A DNA stretch of 64,000 bases from Deferribacter thermophilus (GTDB lineage: Bacteria; Chrysiogenota; Deferribacteres; Deferribacterales; Deferribacteraceae), in NCBI RefSeq assembly GCF_049472675.1, contig NZ_JAPNXM010000001.1:62001-126000 (forward strand), given 5' to 3'. Position numbers and translations under genes: made by a program. Position 1 is the stretch's first letter. Each line of letters starts with the position of its first letter. Under the pieces are notes generated by a model. That model did not search any database and was not told the origin of the DNA. It saw nothing but the letters and a program-made list of their open reading frames with translations. Below, piece by piece: positions 32,049 through 41,148 of this stretch.

Positions 32049-32618
32049 ATGATTACTCCAAACCAGTTTAAAAGAGGTACAAAGGTTGAGGTTGATGGTG
32101 AACCTTATGTTGTAGTTGAGTATCTACATGTTAAAATGGGTAGAGGTGGTGCGAATGTAAGGACTAAATTGAAAAGTTTACTGACAGGTAATGTGATAGA
32201 AAAGAATTTTAAATCAGATGAGAAGCTTCCTCAACCTGATTTTGAAGAAAAAGAGATGCAATATCTTTATAATGATGGGGAAAATTACTATTTTATGGAT
32301 AATGAAACCTATGAGCAGATTACAATTAGTAGAAATGAAATTGGTGAAGCAGCTTTATTTATGCCAGAAAATTTAAATGTAACTGTATTAATCTATAAGG
32401 GTAAACCGGTTGGAGTTGAATTGCCTAACTTTGTAGAATTAGAAGTAGCTGAAACAGAACCAGGAGTTAAAGGGGATACTGTGAGTGGTGGTTCTAAGCC
32501 TGCAAAGGTGGTTACTGGTGGAGTTGTGCAGGTTCCTTTATTTATATCAGAAGGGGATGTTATTAAGATTGATACAAGAGATGGAAAATATATAGAAAGA
32601 GTAAAAAGTAGTAAATAA
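32049..32618 (+). CDS. efp: Translation elongation factor P
   Basis: Binds ribosomes stalled at polyproline and helps peptide-bond formation. 189 residues, standard three-domain length: N-terminal KOW-like domain (NQFKRGTKVEVDGEPYVVVE), then OB domains with ETYEQI and the signature PNFVELEVAETEPGVKGDT. The tip of the loop that reaches the peptidyl-transferase centre reads KMGRGGANV with Arg at position 32, where many bacteria have Lys in KPGKG. Strong Shine-Dalgarno (AGGAGAGG). Followed by accB-accC, a familiar efp-accB-accC cluster. Confidence 0.97.
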   Translation: MITPNQFKRGTKVEVDGEPYVVVEYLHVKMGRGGANVRTKLKSLLTGNVIEKNFKSDEKLPQPDFEEKEMQYLYNDGENYYFMDNETYEQITISRNEIGEAALFMPENLNVTVLIYKGKPVGVELPNFVELEVAETEPGVKGDTVSGGSKPAKVVTGGVVQVPLFISEGDVIKIDTRDGKYIERVKSSK

Positions 32619-32650
32619 TTCAGCCAATTATAAATTAGGAGGTATTGATT

Positions 32651-33124
32651 ATGGATTTAAAAGTGATTAAAGAATTGATTAAATTAATTGATAAAAGTAA
32701 TTTAACTGAATTCGAATATGAAAATGAGAATGAGAGGATCTATCTTTCTAAAAATGTTGAATTAAATGTATCTCAAATACAAGCACAACCTGTGACTGTA
32801 CAACAACCTGACAAAGTAGAGCCAACTATTAGTGAAAAAGTAGAAAGCAAAACTGAGCAGGTTGAAGCAAAGCCTGATTCAAATTATGTGGAAATCAAAT
32901 CACCTATTGTGGGCACATTTTATGAAGCACCAGCTCCAGGTGCAGAGCCATTTGTAAAAGAAGGTGATACAGTAAAAAAAGGTCAAACTCTTTGTATTAT
33001 AGAAGCGATGAAAATAATGAATGAAATTGAAGCAGAGTTTGATTGTAAAATAATTAAAAAAGTAGGTCAAAATGCAAAACCTGTAGAATATGGTGAAACG
33101 ATTTTCATTGTAGAACCATTATAA
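32651..33124 (+). CDS. accB: Biotin carboxyl carrier protein of acetyl-CoA carboxylase
   Basis: Carries biotin for the first step of fatty-acid synthesis. 157 residues: an N-terminal helix-rich 50 residues, a flexible Gln/Pro/Glu linker (about 42-80), and a biotinyl domain with the biotin-accepting Lys in IIEAMKIMNEIEAE plus SPIVGTFYEAPAPGAEPFVK. I chose ATG 32651 with GGAGG at 32638-32642; the TTG at 32645 is too close to that site. accC follows after 18 nt. Confidence 0.97.
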   Translation: MDLKVIKELIKLIDKSNLTEFEYENENERIYLSKNVELNVSQIQAQPVTVQQPDKVEPTISEKVESKTEQVEAKPDSNYVEIKSPIVGTFYEAPAPGAEPFVKEGDTVKKGQTLCIIEAMKIMNEIEAEFDCKIIKKVGQNAKPVEYGETIFIVEPL

Positions 33125-33142
33125 GAAACTTGGGAGCTCAAG

Positions 33143-34480
33143 ATGTTGAAAAGGGTATTAATTGCAAATAGAGGTGAAATTGCTCTTCGTATAATTAGAG
33201 CCTGTAAAGAGCTTGGTATTGAAACAGTTGCTGTATATTCGACTGCTGACAAAGAGTCTTTACATGTTGCTTTTGCTGATGAAGCTATTTGTATTGGGCC
33301 TCATACTGCAACAGATAGTTATCTTAATATAAAAAATATAATTGCTGCAGCTGAGGTTGCAGATGTAGATGGTATACATCCAGGGTATGGTTTTTTGGCT
33401 GAGAATGCTGATTTTGCCAGAATATGTGAAGATTGTGGATTTAAATTTATTGGTCCAAAATCTGAGCACATTGAGTTAATGGGTGATAAAGCTAAAGCGA
33501 AAGAAACTATGAGAAAACTTGGTGTCCCTGTTGTTCCTGGTAGTGATGGTGTTGTTAGTGATCCAGATGAGGCATTAAAGATAGCAAAAGAGATAGGTTT
33601 TCCTGTTATTATTAAAGCTTCTGCTGGTGGTGGCGGTAAAGGGATGAGGGTTGCCCATAACGAAATGAGTTTCTTAAATCAATTTGAAATGGCAAAAATA
33701 GAAAGTGAAAAAGCATTTGGTTGTGGAGATGTTTATATTGAAAAGTTTATTGAATCTCCAAGACATATTGAAATACAAGTATTTGGTGATTCAAAAGGGA
33801 ATGCTTTACATTTCTTTGAAAGGGAGTGTTCTATACAACGAAGACACCAAAAACTTATTGAAGAAGCTCCAAGCCCTTTCTTAACCGAAAGAATGAGATA
33901 CAAAATGGGAGAAGTTTCTGTCAATGCTGTAAAAAGTTTGGGTTATGAGAATGCTGGAACAATTGAATATATTGTTGATAAGGCAGGTAATTTCTATTTT
34001 ATGGAGATGAACACTAGGATTCAGGTAGAGCACCCTGTTACTGAGATGATTACTGGAATTGACCTAGTTAAATTGCAATTATTAGTAGCTTCAGGCTATG
34101 AACTACCTTTAAAACAAGAAAATATTAAAATTAATGGTCATGCCATTGAGTGTAGAATAAATGCAGAGGATCCAGAGACATTTATGCCATCACCTGGACT
34201 CATAAATGCTTATTATGCTCCTGGAGGGTTTGGAGTCAGAGTGGATTCTGCTGCTTATCAAGAATACACTGTTTTGCCTTACTATGATTCAATGATTGCT
34301 AAGCTCATTGTACATGCTCCAACTAGGAAAGATGCTATTTCTAAGATGAAAGTAGCACTTGATGAATTTATAATAGAGGGAGTAAAAACCTCCATACCTT
34401 TACATAAAAAGATTATGGATCATTATAAATTTATAGAAGGGGATGTGAGTACAGATTTTTTGGAGAAATATTTTAAATGA
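33143..34480 (+). CDS. accC: Biotin carboxylase of acetyl-CoA carboxylase
   Basis: ATP-grasp enzyme carboxylating biotin on AccB. 445 residues, normal for AccC: KRVLIANRGEIALRIIRACK, HPGYGFLAENADFARICE, the ATP loop KASAGGGGKGMRVAH, ERECSIQRRHQKLIEEAPSP, EMNTRIQVEHPVTEMITG. It ends 4 nt inside the TPR lipoprotein gene. The carboxyltransferase genes accA/accD are not in the window. Confidence 0.97.
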   Translation: MLKRVLIANRGEIALRIIRACKELGIETVAVYSTADKESLHVAFADEAICIGPHTATDSYLNIKNIIAAAEVADVDGIHPGYGFLAENADFARICEDCGFKFIGPKSEHIELMGDKAKAKETMRKLGVPVVPGSDGVVSDPDEALKIAKEIGFPVIIKASAGGGGKGMRVAHNEMSFLNQFEMAKIESEKAFGCGDVYIEKFIESPRHIEIQVFGDSKGNALHFFERECSIQRRHQKLIEEAPSPFLTERMRYKMGEVSVNAVKSLGYENAGTIEYIVDKAGNFYFMEMNTRIQVEHPVTEMITGIDLVKLQLLVASGYELPLKQENIKINGHAIECRINAEDPETFMPSPGLINAYYAPGGFGVRVDSAAYQEYTVLPYYDSMIAKLIVHAPTRKDAISKMKVALDEFIIEGVKTSIPLHKKIMDHYKFIEGDVSTDFLEKYFK

Positions 34481-36069
34481 TAAGAGTTTTATTTCTGATA
34501 ATAATAATTTTTGGTTGTACAGTTGTTAATCAGGCAAAAGTTAGCGGTACAGGTTTTTTCTATAAAGAATATCTTAAGATAATTCAGCTTGAAGAAGAAA
34601 ATAGATACGAAGAAGCGATTAAATATATTGATGATTTATTACAATATGATGGTGACCCGTATTTGGTTTTAAAAAAAGGGGAATATTTGATTAAAATTAA
34701 CAAGTATGATGAGGCAAGAAATTTATATCTTGATTATGTTAAAAGGAATAAATATCCTCCGATACTTTTTAATTTGGTAAATTTATATAAATCTCATTAT
34801 AAGGATTTGGATAATGCTATAAAATATATGGAAATACTTGTATCACTTGATAAAAGTGAACAAAACATGTTAGAGTTAGCAAGGTTGTATGAATCTAACA
34901 CTGATTTTTCAAAAGCTATTGGTATTATGAATGAACTGATAAAAGTAAACCCTTCATCTGCTTACTATTATCAAAGAGGTATTTTGTATTTGAAACTAGG
35001 ATTAGAAAAGAATGGTATTAAGGATTTAGAGAAAGCGTATGAAATTGATAAATATCCATTAGCCTTATATAAGCTTGCTGATTATTATTTAAAAAAAGAT
35101 GATAAAGAGAAAGCTATCTATTATTTATCAAAAATTTTAGAAAGGCATCCCAATCAAGTAAATTTAAGTTTTCAGCTTGGAAGATTATATATTGATGTAA
35201 AGGATTATGACAAAGCTATTAAGCTTTTTGAAGAAATAGCAAAAAGTAAAAATGAGCTTTTAAAAATTACTGCAATGAAGCAGTTAGCAAGCATATATTC
35301 TGATAAGAAAGATTATAAAAAGGCCTTGGAGTATTTTAAAAAGATAATTGAAATTAAAAAGGATGATACTCAGGCTTATTATTTTGCAGGTTATTTATCC
35401 GAAATTGTTGGAGATACTGAAGCTGCAATTACATATTATAATGAAGCTTTAAAAGTAGACCCAGATTATGTGGAGCCTAAGAAAAGATTAGTATTGATTT
35501 TATCACGAAAAAAAGAGTTTAATAAGGCTTTAGAGCTATTAAATTCTATTGAAAAATCTATGAGGGATGTGGATTTTTATAGGTTGAAAGCAGCAATTTA
35601 TTATGAGCAAAAAGTCTATCAAAAAGCTATTCAGGTTTTAAATGATGCATTGAAAGAAGGGATTGATGATGAGGATATATATTTTGATTTAGCTATTAAT
35701 TATGAAAAGGTTAAAGATTTTTCAAATGCAGAAAAGTATCTTTTAAAAGTTATTGAATTGAATCCTAAGAATTCAACTGCATTAAATTTTTTAGGTTATA
35801 TGTATGCAGAAAAAGGTATAAAGTTGGATGAAGCTTACAGGTTGGTTAAAAAAGCTTTAGAAATTGAGCCTGATAATCCAGCTTATATTGATAGCATGGG
35901 GTGGATTTATTATCAAAAAGGTGACTATAAGAGGGCTTTTGATTATTTGAAAAGGGCATATTTTTTGGCTCCTGAAGAAGTTGAGATAAAAGAGCATTTT
36001 ATTTCAGTAATAAAAAAACTATATCCTGATAAGAATATAGATGATTTTTTAAAAAAGTCTAATGAATAA
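34477..36069 (+). CDS. TPR-repeat lipoprotein
   Basis: 530 residues. The N terminus RVLFLIIIIFGC is a lipoprotein signal with Cys about residue 14 in FGC. The rest is an array of roughly a dozen TPR units (examples DYDKAIKLFEEIAKSKN, DYKKALEYFKKIIEIKKDD, VYQKAIQVLNDALKEGIDDE, DYKRAFDYLKRAYFLAP). It is probably an envelope scaffold facing the periplasm; similar long TPR lipoproteins accompany lolB/ispE in other phyla. Both ends overlap neighbours (4 nt with accC, 8 nt with the next gene), so it belongs to the acc-ispE transcript. Partner unknown. Confidence 0.8.
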   Translation: MIRVLFLIIIIFGCTVVNQAKVSGTGFFYKEYLKIIQLEEENRYEEAIKYIDDLLQYDGDPYLVLKKGEYLIKINKYDEARNLYLDYVKRNKYPPILFNLVNLYKSHYKDLDNAIKYMEILVSLDKSEQNMLELARLYESNTDFSKAIGIMNELIKVNPSSAYYYQRGILYLKLGLEKNGIKDLEKAYEIDKYPLALYKLADYYLKKDDKEKAIYYLSKILERHPNQVNLSFQLGRLYIDVKDYDKAIKLFEEIAKSKNELLKITAMKQLASIYSDKKDYKKALEYFKKIIEIKKDDTQAYYFAGYLSEIVGDTEAAITYYNEALKVDPDYVEPKKRLVLILSRKKEFNKALELLNSIEKSMRDVDFYRLKAAIYYEQKVYQKAIQVLNDALKEGIDDEDIYFDLAINYEKVKDFSNAEKYLLKVIELNPKNSTALNFLGYMYAEKGIKLDEAYRLVKKALEIEPDNPAYIDSMGWIYYQKGDYKRAFDYLKRAYFLAPEEVEIKEHFISVIKKLYPDKNIDDFLKKSNE

Positions 36070-36673
36070 CAGGTTAATTGTTTTTCTGTTTATATCATTT
36101 TTTATTTTTTACGGTTGTTCCAAAAAGGTAGAATTTAAATATCCAGAAAGTAATAAAATTTTGTTAGAAAAGATCCAGCTTGAAAACAGATTTGTTTGTA
36201 ATTTAAAAGCTAAAACCGCTATCGATTATGAGGATCGTCTATACAAAGTACGATTTAAGTCATATTTTAAGAAGAGCTGTAATGGTAACATTGATGTGTT
36301 GATTTTAGGGGTTCTAAATAGTGTAGTTGCTGAGATTCAGGTTCGAAATGGAGTAATTACTGTTGCGAAATCGAAAAAAGAAGATATATCTTCCGATTTA
36401 AATGCTTTTTTTGAAAATATGGATATCAATGAATTGATAAAGTTGTTGAATATCCCTTATAGTATACCTAAAGATATTAAAGAGAAATATGAATTAAAAG
36501 ATGGTCTAATTATACATGATTCTCAAAATATTGAATATACGATTAATAGTGATTATAAAATTGTAATGGTTAAAAAAGATGAGGCAATAATTAAATATGA
36601 GTATGATAAAATGAATTTGAAAGAAATAGATTTTATTGATAATGATAAACATCTTACGATAAAATTTTTATAA
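36062..36673 (+). CDS. Lipoprotein in the LolB position
   Basis: 203 residues with a lipoprotein signal (LIVFLFISFFIFYGC, Cys about 19). The mature part begins with charged residues and has alternating strands (LENRFVCNLKAKTAIDYEDR, YKVRFKSYFKKSCNGNIDVL, GVLNSVVAEIQVRNGVITVA), compatible with the LolA/LolB half-barrel. The order lipoprotein-ispE-prs-pth matches lolB-ispE-prs in E. coli with pth nearby. With lolC/E and lolD at 48235 this may be the outer-membrane lipoprotein receptor. Sequence similarity to LolB is not convincing by eye, so this is position-based. Confidence 0.5.
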   Translation: MNNRLIVFLFISFFIFYGCSKKVEFKYPESNKILLEKIQLENRFVCNLKAKTAIDYEDRLYKVRFKSYFKKSCNGNIDVLILGVLNSVVAEIQVRNGVITVAKSKKEDISSDLNAFFENMDINELIKLLNIPYSIPKDIKEKYELKDGLIIHDSQNIEYTINSDYKIVMVKKDEAIIKYEYDKMNLKEIDFIDNDKHLTIKFL

Positions 36674-36688
36674 AAAAATCGGGAAATT

Positions 36689-37531
36689 ATGGAATCGGTA
36701 TTTGCTAATAGCTATGCGAAGATAAACCTATTTCTTTATGTCACGGATAAAAGAGAGGATGGTTATCATAATATTTACTCACTTTTTAGCAAGATAAATT
36801 TGTATGACACTATAAAAGTTGAAAAGGCCAATAAGTTTCAAATTATATGTAATAATGAAAAGATACCAGTAGATAGAAGAAATTTTATTTATAAAGTTTA
36901 TGAAAAGTTAAGAGAATACTTTCAGAAAGAATTTCCTGTAAAGGTTTATCTTAACAAAAGAATCCCTATTGAGGCTGGATTAGGTGGAGGAAGTAGTAAC
37001 TGTGCAATATTTTTAAAACTGATGAATAAGCTATTCAATTTAAATTTATCTCTGAATGATATGGTTCAAGTGTTAGCTAAAGTAAGTGCAGATGCTCCGT
37101 CATTTTTATGGGATAAAGGGGTGTTGGCAGAAGGGATAGGCGATAAAATTGTAGCAACTATTGATTTACCAAAAAGTTATATATTGTTAGTAAAACCTAA
37201 TTTTGGAGTTAGTACAAGGCAAGTGTATAATAATAAAAATTTGAAGTTGACAACTAAACCACATATTACTAATATTCACTCGCTTTCAAACTTAAATGTT
37301 TTGTGCGAATTAATGTATAATAGTTTAGAAAAACCTGTGTTTGGCAATAATAAAGAGCTTATTTTTATAAAAAAGATGATGACAGAATATGGTGCAGTAA
37401 AATCTCTAATGTCAGGTAGTGGTTCCACGATATTTGGAATTTTTAATTCTAAGAAGAGTTTGGATAATGCTTATAAATATTTTAAAGCAGTGAATAAAAG
37501 CTATTTTGTTTATAAAACTAATATAATTTAG
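36689..37531 (+). CDS. ispE: 4-diphosphocytidyl-2-C-methyl-D-erythritol kinase
   Basis: GHMP kinase of the MEP isoprenoid pathway (same pathway as ispG at 5189). 280 residues: SYAKINLFLYVTDKREDGYH at the start, the ATP loop PIEAGLGGGSSNCAIFLK (about 95), ADAPSFL and the C-terminal MSGSGSTIFGIF. Typical length. It starts 15 nt after the lipoprotein gene and is followed by prs after 11 nt. Confidence 0.96.
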   Translation: MESVFANSYAKINLFLYVTDKREDGYHNIYSLFSKINLYDTIKVEKANKFQIICNNEKIPVDRRNFIYKVYEKLREYFQKEFPVKVYLNKRIPIEAGLGGGSSNCAIFLKLMNKLFNLNLSLNDMVQVLAKVSADAPSFLWDKGVLAEGIGDKIVATIDLPKSYILLVKPNFGVSTRQVYNNKNLKLTTKPHITNIHSLSNLNVLCELMYNSLEKPVFGNNKELIFIKKMMTEYGAVKSLMSGSGSTIFGIFNSKKSLDNAYKYFKAVNKSYFVYKTNII

Positions 37532-37542
37532 GAGAATAAAGG

Positions 37543-38499
37543 ATGGGCAAAGATATGGATTTTTTAGTTTTTTGTGGAAATTCTAATAAACAGCTTGCTG
37601 AAGAGATAGTTAAAAAACTTGGTATGAGACTTAGCGATGCTACAGTAACTCAATTTAGTGATGGTGAAATATTTGTAAGGATTAATGAGAGTGTTAGGGG
37701 CAGAGATGTTTTTGTAATTCAATCAACTAATAATCCAGCGGAAAAGCATCTTATGGAATTGATGATAATGGTTGACGCATTAAGAAGAGCTTCAGCAAAT
37801 TCTGTGACAGCCGTAATCCCATATTTTGGTTATGCAAGGCAGGATAGAACTGTTGAACCAAGGGTACCTATTACTGCAAAGCTTGTGGCTAATCTTTTGA
37901 CCACATCTGGAATAAATAGAATGGTTACAATGGATTTGCATGCTGGTCAAATCCAAGGTTTTTTTGACATCCCAGTTGACAACTTATATGCTTCACCAAT
38001 TATTACTAAGTATTTAATAGAAAATGATATGCAAGGGGAAAATTTTGTGATTGTTTCTCCTGATGCTGGAGGTGTCCCAAGAGCTAGGGCTTATGCAAAA
38101 ATTTTGAATACCTCTTTAGCAATTATTGATAAAAGAAGAACAGCTCCAAATGAAGCAAAAGCGATGCATGTTATTGGTGATGTTAAAAATAAGCATGTTA
38201 TTATAGTGGATGATATGATTGATACTGCAGGTACATTGACAGAGGCTGCAAATGCTGTTTTGGAAATGGGAGCAAAAAGTGTTAGGGCTTGCGCAACCCA
38301 TGCAGTATTAAGTGGCCCTGCAATAGAAAGGATAGTAAATAGTGCACTTGAAGAAGTTGTGGTGACAAATACGATAGAGCTTTCAAAAATCAAAATTTCC
38401 ATATCAAAGATTAAAGTTTTATCTGTTGCAGATATATTTTCTGAGGCAATAAGAAGGATACATAAAAAAGAAAGTATAAGTTCTTTATTCACAAACTAA
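37543..38499 (+). CDS. prs: Ribose-phosphate pyrophosphokinase
   Basis: Makes PRPP for nucleotides, NAD, His and Trp. 318 residues, class I: FSDGEIFVRINESVRGRDVF, ATP-binding YFGYARQDRT, DLHAGQIQGFFDIPVDNLYA and the PRPP loop IIVDDMIDTAGTL. A Shine-Dalgarno (TAGGAGAATAAAGG) precedes the ATG. The ispE-prs-pth order is widely conserved. Confidence 0.97.
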   Translation: MGKDMDFLVFCGNSNKQLAEEIVKKLGMRLSDATVTQFSDGEIFVRINESVRGRDVFVIQSTNNPAEKHLMELMIMVDALRRASANSVTAVIPYFGYARQDRTVEPRVPITAKLVANLLTTSGINRMVTMDLHAGQIQGFFDIPVDNLYASPIITKYLIENDMQGENFVIVSPDAGGVPRARAYAKILNTSLAIIDKRRTAPNEAKAMHVIGDVKNKHVIIVDDMIDTAGTLTEAANAVLEMGAKSVRACATHAVLSGPAIERIVNSALEEVVVTNTIELSKIKISISKIKVLSVADIFSEAIRRIHKKESISSLFTN

Positions 38500-39089
38500 T
38501 GGGTAAAAAATTGATTGTTGGCCTGGGTAATCCAGGTAAAGAATATGAAAAAACTAGACATAACATAGGTTTTATGGTTTTAGATGAAGTAGCATCTTAC
38601 TTTAACGTAAACTATAAAAATGGTTTTAAAGGTGTTTATGGTGAATATAAAAATTGGCTTTTTTTAAAACCTTTTACTTATATGAATAGAAGTGGGGAAT
38701 CAGTTAGGGGAATAGTAGATTTTTATAAAATAAATGTTGAGGATATTTTGGTTATTCATGATGATCTCGATATGGAATTTGGTAAGATAAAGTTTAAAAA
38801 AGGTGGCAGTGATGGTGGGCATAATGGTATTCGTTCTATTATAAATCATTTAGACAGTGCTGATTTTTATAGATTTAAAATAGGTATATCAAAACCGTTG
38901 CGCCCAGAATACACTGCAAAATATGTTTTAGCAGAATTTAATAGTTTTGAGAAAAAAGTGTTGCCAGATTTGCTACTTTTATGTAGAAATGCTATCCAGT
39001 GTTTTATTGAGAGTGGGGTTAAGGCAGCAATGAATAATTTTAATAATAAAAAAATAGAGAAGGAGGATAACCAATGTCGTCAACCTTAA
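38499..39089 (+). CDS. pth: Peptidyl-tRNA hydrolase
   Basis: Recycles peptidyl-tRNA released from ribosomes. 196 residues: LIVGLGNPGKEYEKTRHNIGF holds the conserved Asn10 and catalytic His20 (here about 10 and 21), then FLKPFTYMNRSGESV, IHDDLDMEFGKIKFKKGGSDGGHNG. ATG shares a base with the prs stop (TAATG). The last 16 nt overlap hppA, whose Shine-Dalgarno (GGAGG) is inside pth. Confidence 0.97.
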   Translation: MGKKLIVGLGNPGKEYEKTRHNIGFMVLDEVASYFNVNYKNGFKGVYGEYKNWLFLKPFTYMNRSGESVRGIVDFYKINVEDILVIHDDLDMEFGKIKFKKGGSDGGHNGIRSIINHLDSADFYRFKIGISKPLRPEYTAKYVLAEFNSFEKKVLPDLLLLCRNAIQCFIESGVKAAMNNFNNKKIEKEDNQCRQP

Positions 39090-41092
39090 TGTATCTTGCT
39101 CCAGTTATGGGGGTTGCTGGTCTGATAATTGCATTTCTAATTTATAATTATATCAAAAGTCAGCCAGTTGGTAATGAAAAGATGAAAGAGATCTCTGATA
39201 TGATCCATGAAGGTGCAATGGCTTTTCTTGGTAGGGAGTATAGGGTACTTTCTATCTTTGTGATAATTGTTTTTGTATTGATGCTATTTTCTAAAGACTT
39301 AGGCTTTAAAACGGCTGTTGCTTTCTTAAGTGGTGCTATTTGTTCAGTATTAGCAGGTTTTTTCGGTATGAAATCTGCTACCAGAGCTAATGTAAGGACA
39401 AGTGAGGCTGCAAGAAGCAAAGGGATGGATGCTGCACTTTTTGTATCTTATAATGGTGGTGCAGTAATGGGGCTTGCTGTTGCAAGTCTTGGTTTATTGG
39501 GTGTAGGGATCTTTTTTGCAATTTTTGGTGATCCTGAAAATGCAAAGTATATAAACGGATTTGCTATGGGTGCATCATCAATTGCTCTTTTTGCTAGAGT
39601 TGGTGGTGGTATTTATACAAAAGCAGCGGATGTTGGCGCTGACCTAGTTGGTAAAGTAGAAGCAGGTATTCCTGAAGATGACCCAAGAAACCCTGGTGTT
39701 ATTGCGGATAATGTTGGTGATAATGTTGGTGATATTGCAGGGATGGGTGCTGATATTTTTGAATCTTATGTAGGTTCTATAATTGCAACAGTAGCAATTG
39801 CTGCAACTGCAAATGAAGCATTACTTGCTAAACTTGGTGGTGCAAATCTTCAAGCATATTTGATGTATTTACCAGTGTTCTTTGCAGTTATTGGATTGGC
39901 AGCATCATTAATTGGTGTTTTCTCTATGAAAGTTCTTAAAAATACAGACCCTCAAAAAGCTTTGAGATACTCTACTTTTATTGGTGCTATACTTTTTATA
40001 GTAGGTGCCTATATTGCGATTAAAGCTTTTGGAATAAGTACTGGGGTTTTCTGGGCTTTATTCCTTGGAACAATTGCTGGTATTGCAATAGGTTTAATTA
40101 CAGAATATTACACATCTGCAGCACCTGTACGCAGAATTGCTGAAGCTTCTAAAACTGGTCCTGCAACTAATATTATTCATGGATTTGCTGTTGGATTGGA
40201 AAGTACAGTTTTACCAATTGTAATGATATGTATTGCAATTTTTGTAGCTAATAGTGCAGCAGGCTTATATGGGATAGGTATTGCAGCTGTGGGTATGCTT
40301 GCTACTGTTGGTGTAACTATGACAGTTGATGCTTATGGTCCAATTGCTGATAATGCTGGTGGTATCTCTGAAATGGCTGAGCTTGGACCTGAAGTTAGGA
40401 AAATTACAGATAGTTTAGATGCTCTTGGAAATACTACTGCTGCTGTTGGTAAAGGGTTTGCTATTGGTTCAGCAGCTTTGACTGCTTTGGCTCTTTTTGC
40501 TGCTTATAGTAGTAGTGCTAAAATTGATATTATAGATATTACTCATCCTAACGTTGTAATTGGTATGTTAATAGGTGGTTTCCTACCATTTTTAATTGCT
40601 GCATTAACTATGACTTCTGTTGGTAAAGCTGCCGGTCAAATGGTTGAAGAAATTAGAAGACAGTTTAGAGAAATACCTGGTCTTCTTGAAGGTAAACCTG
40701 GTGTTAAGCCTGATCCAAAAACTTGTGTTGATATCTCTACAAAGGCAGCATTAAAAGAGATGGTTTTACCTGGTGTAATAGCTGTTATTGCACCAATAAT
40801 AGTAGGTTTTGGTATTGGGAAAGAAGCATTAGGCGGTATGCTTGCTGGTGCGACCATAACTGGTGTGTTACTTGCACTGCTTATGGCTAATGCTGGTGGT
40901 GCTTGGGACAATGCTAAAAAGGCTATAGAAAAAGGTGAAATCCCTGGTGAGAAAAAAGGTGGTGAGGCTCATAAAGCTGCTGTAGTGGGAGATACAGTTG
41001 GAGACCCATTTAAAGATACAAGTGGGCCTGCAATGAATATATTAATAAAATTGATGAGCATTGTTTCTTTGATAATTGCTCCATTGTTATAA
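39074..41092 (+). CDS. hppA: Membrane-bound, ion-translocating pyrophosphatase (K+-dependent type)
   Basis: Couples pyrophosphate hydrolysis to H+ or Na+ pumping across the inner membrane. 672 residues with about 16 membrane helices. Pyrophosphate-site motifs: DVGADLVGKVEAGIPEDDPR, NPGVIADNVGDNVGDIAGMG, DAYGPIADNAGGISEM and VVGDTVGDPFKDTSGPAMN. The GNTTAA stretch (LGNTTAAVGKGFAIGSAALT) has Ala where K+-independent enzymes have Lys, so it should need K+. The pumped ion cannot be told by eye. It ends the operon, with a terminator just after the stop. Confidence 0.96.
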   Translation: MSSTLMYLAPVMGVAGLIIAFLIYNYIKSQPVGNEKMKEISDMIHEGAMAFLGREYRVLSIFVIIVFVLMLFSKDLGFKTAVAFLSGAICSVLAGFFGMKSATRANVRTSEAARSKGMDAALFVSYNGGAVMGLAVASLGLLGVGIFFAIFGDPENAKYINGFAMGASSIALFARVGGGIYTKAADVGADLVGKVEAGIPEDDPRNPGVIADNVGDNVGDIAGMGADIFESYVGSIIATVAIAATANEALLAKLGGANLQAYLMYLPVFFAVIGLAASLIGVFSMKVLKNTDPQKALRYSTFIGAILFIVGAYIAIKAFGISTGVFWALFLGTIAGIAIGLITEYYTSAAPVRRIAEASKTGPATNIIHGFAVGLESTVLPIVMICIAIFVANSAAGLYGIGIAAVGMLATVGVTMTVDAYGPIADNAGGISEMAELGPEVRKITDSLDALGNTTAAVGKGFAIGSAALTALALFAAYSSSAKIDIIDITHPNVVIGMLIGGFLPFLIAALTMTSVGKAAGQMVEEIRRQFREIPGLLEGKPGVKPDPKTCVDISTKAALKEMVLPGVIAVIAPIIVGFGIGKEALGGMLAGATITGVLLALLMANAGGAWDNAKKAIEKGEIPGEKKGGEAHKAAVVGDTVGDPFKDTSGPAMNILIKLMSIVSLIIAPLL

Positions 41093-41096
41093 AAAA

Positions 41097-41119
41097 GGCC
41101 GCTTTTAGCGGCCTTTTTT
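41097..41119 (+). terminator. Rho-independent terminator after hppA
   Basis: Stem GGCCGC (41097-41102), loop TTTTA, stem GCGGCC (41108-41113), followed by six T residues; a run of A before the stem makes it work in both directions in principle. It closes the long operon ending in hppA. Confidence 0.93.
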
Positions 41120-41148
41120 ATTATAAATTTTGTTATAGAGAGGTTTAA

